DNA of 21,943 nt from RGIG2161 sp964525525. GTDB taxonomy: Bacteria > Bacillota > Clostridia > Oscillospirales > CAG-272. The translations under genes were made by a program, and so were the position numbers. This document shows positions 21,934 to 21,943 of the stretch, piece after piece (the stretch's first letter is position 1; the number at the start of each line of letters is the position of its first letter). Under the pieces are notes generated by a model. The model was not told the origin of the DNA. It did no database searches and worked only from the letters and a program-made list of their open reading frames with translations. The DNA is taken from positions 1 through 21,943 of the forward strand of contig CAZGHD010000026.1 of assembly GCA_964525525.1 (NCBI GenBank), read 5' to 3'.

Positions 21934-21943
21934 TTTTATAAAT

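Noticed and set aside
1..21943. CRISPR array, rRNA, insertion-sequence transposase or phage genes
   Set aside because: No regular repeat-spacer pattern, rRNA-like sequence, transposase or phage protein was seen on either strand.

Overview
The window looks like a chromosomal segment from a low-to-moderate GC Firmicute, probably an uncultured gut-type Clostridia. This rests on strong GGAGG-type ribosome binding sites, consensus sigma-A promoters, T-rich intrinsic terminators, the PadR/DUF1700/DUF4097 module, an EpsG-like polymerase and a CpsC/YveK-like chain-length protein. The lineage is an inference; no marker gene settles it. All protein genes found run on the + strand, and only a tRNA at the left edge is on the minus strand.

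Region 1 (1-3873). A tRNA-Leu(CAA) gene and an mgtE transcription unit diverge from two promoters that are near-copies of each other. mgtE (magnesium transporter) is preceded by a roughly 240-nt leader. The leader holds a 31-codon upstream ORF and several mutually exclusive pairings, one of which covers the mgtE ribosome binding site. mgtE is followed closely by an endonuclease/exonuclease/phosphatase-family gene and an SGNH-hydrolase gene, and the unit ends at an intrinsic terminator.

Region 2 (3874-18799). A strong promoter opens a tightly packed 14.6-kb polysaccharide operon of the Wzx/Wzy type: GT2, GT4, Wzy-like polymerase, GT4, a LicD-GT4 fusion, GT2, Wzx flippase, pyruvyl-transferase-like protein, then CapE, CapF and CapG, which together make UDP-L-FucNAc, and finally a Wzz/CpsC-like protein. 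The predicted product is a surface polysaccharide containing L-FucNAc, probably decorated with a LicD-transferred phospho-group and a pyruvate ketal. No initiating phosphoglycosyltransferase and no functional BY-kinase is encoded in the window. The last protein instead carries a C-terminal region that reads like a BY-kinase fold without its P-loop. One non-coding gap in the operon (14105-14333) holds a small nested inverted-repeat element.

Region 3 (18800-20819). A PadR regulator, a DUF1700 membrane protein and a DUF4097 repeat protein form a small operon. A perfect palindrome lies over its promoter, which suggests autoregulation.

Region 4 (20752-21943). A metallophosphoesterase gene has its own promoter, with a 13-bp perfect hairpin starting at about +1 of its transcript.

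The observations most worth following up are the mgtE leader with its upstream ORF, the degenerate kinase-like domain on the Wzz protein, the LicD-GT4 fusion, the nested repeat element, and the PadR operator.
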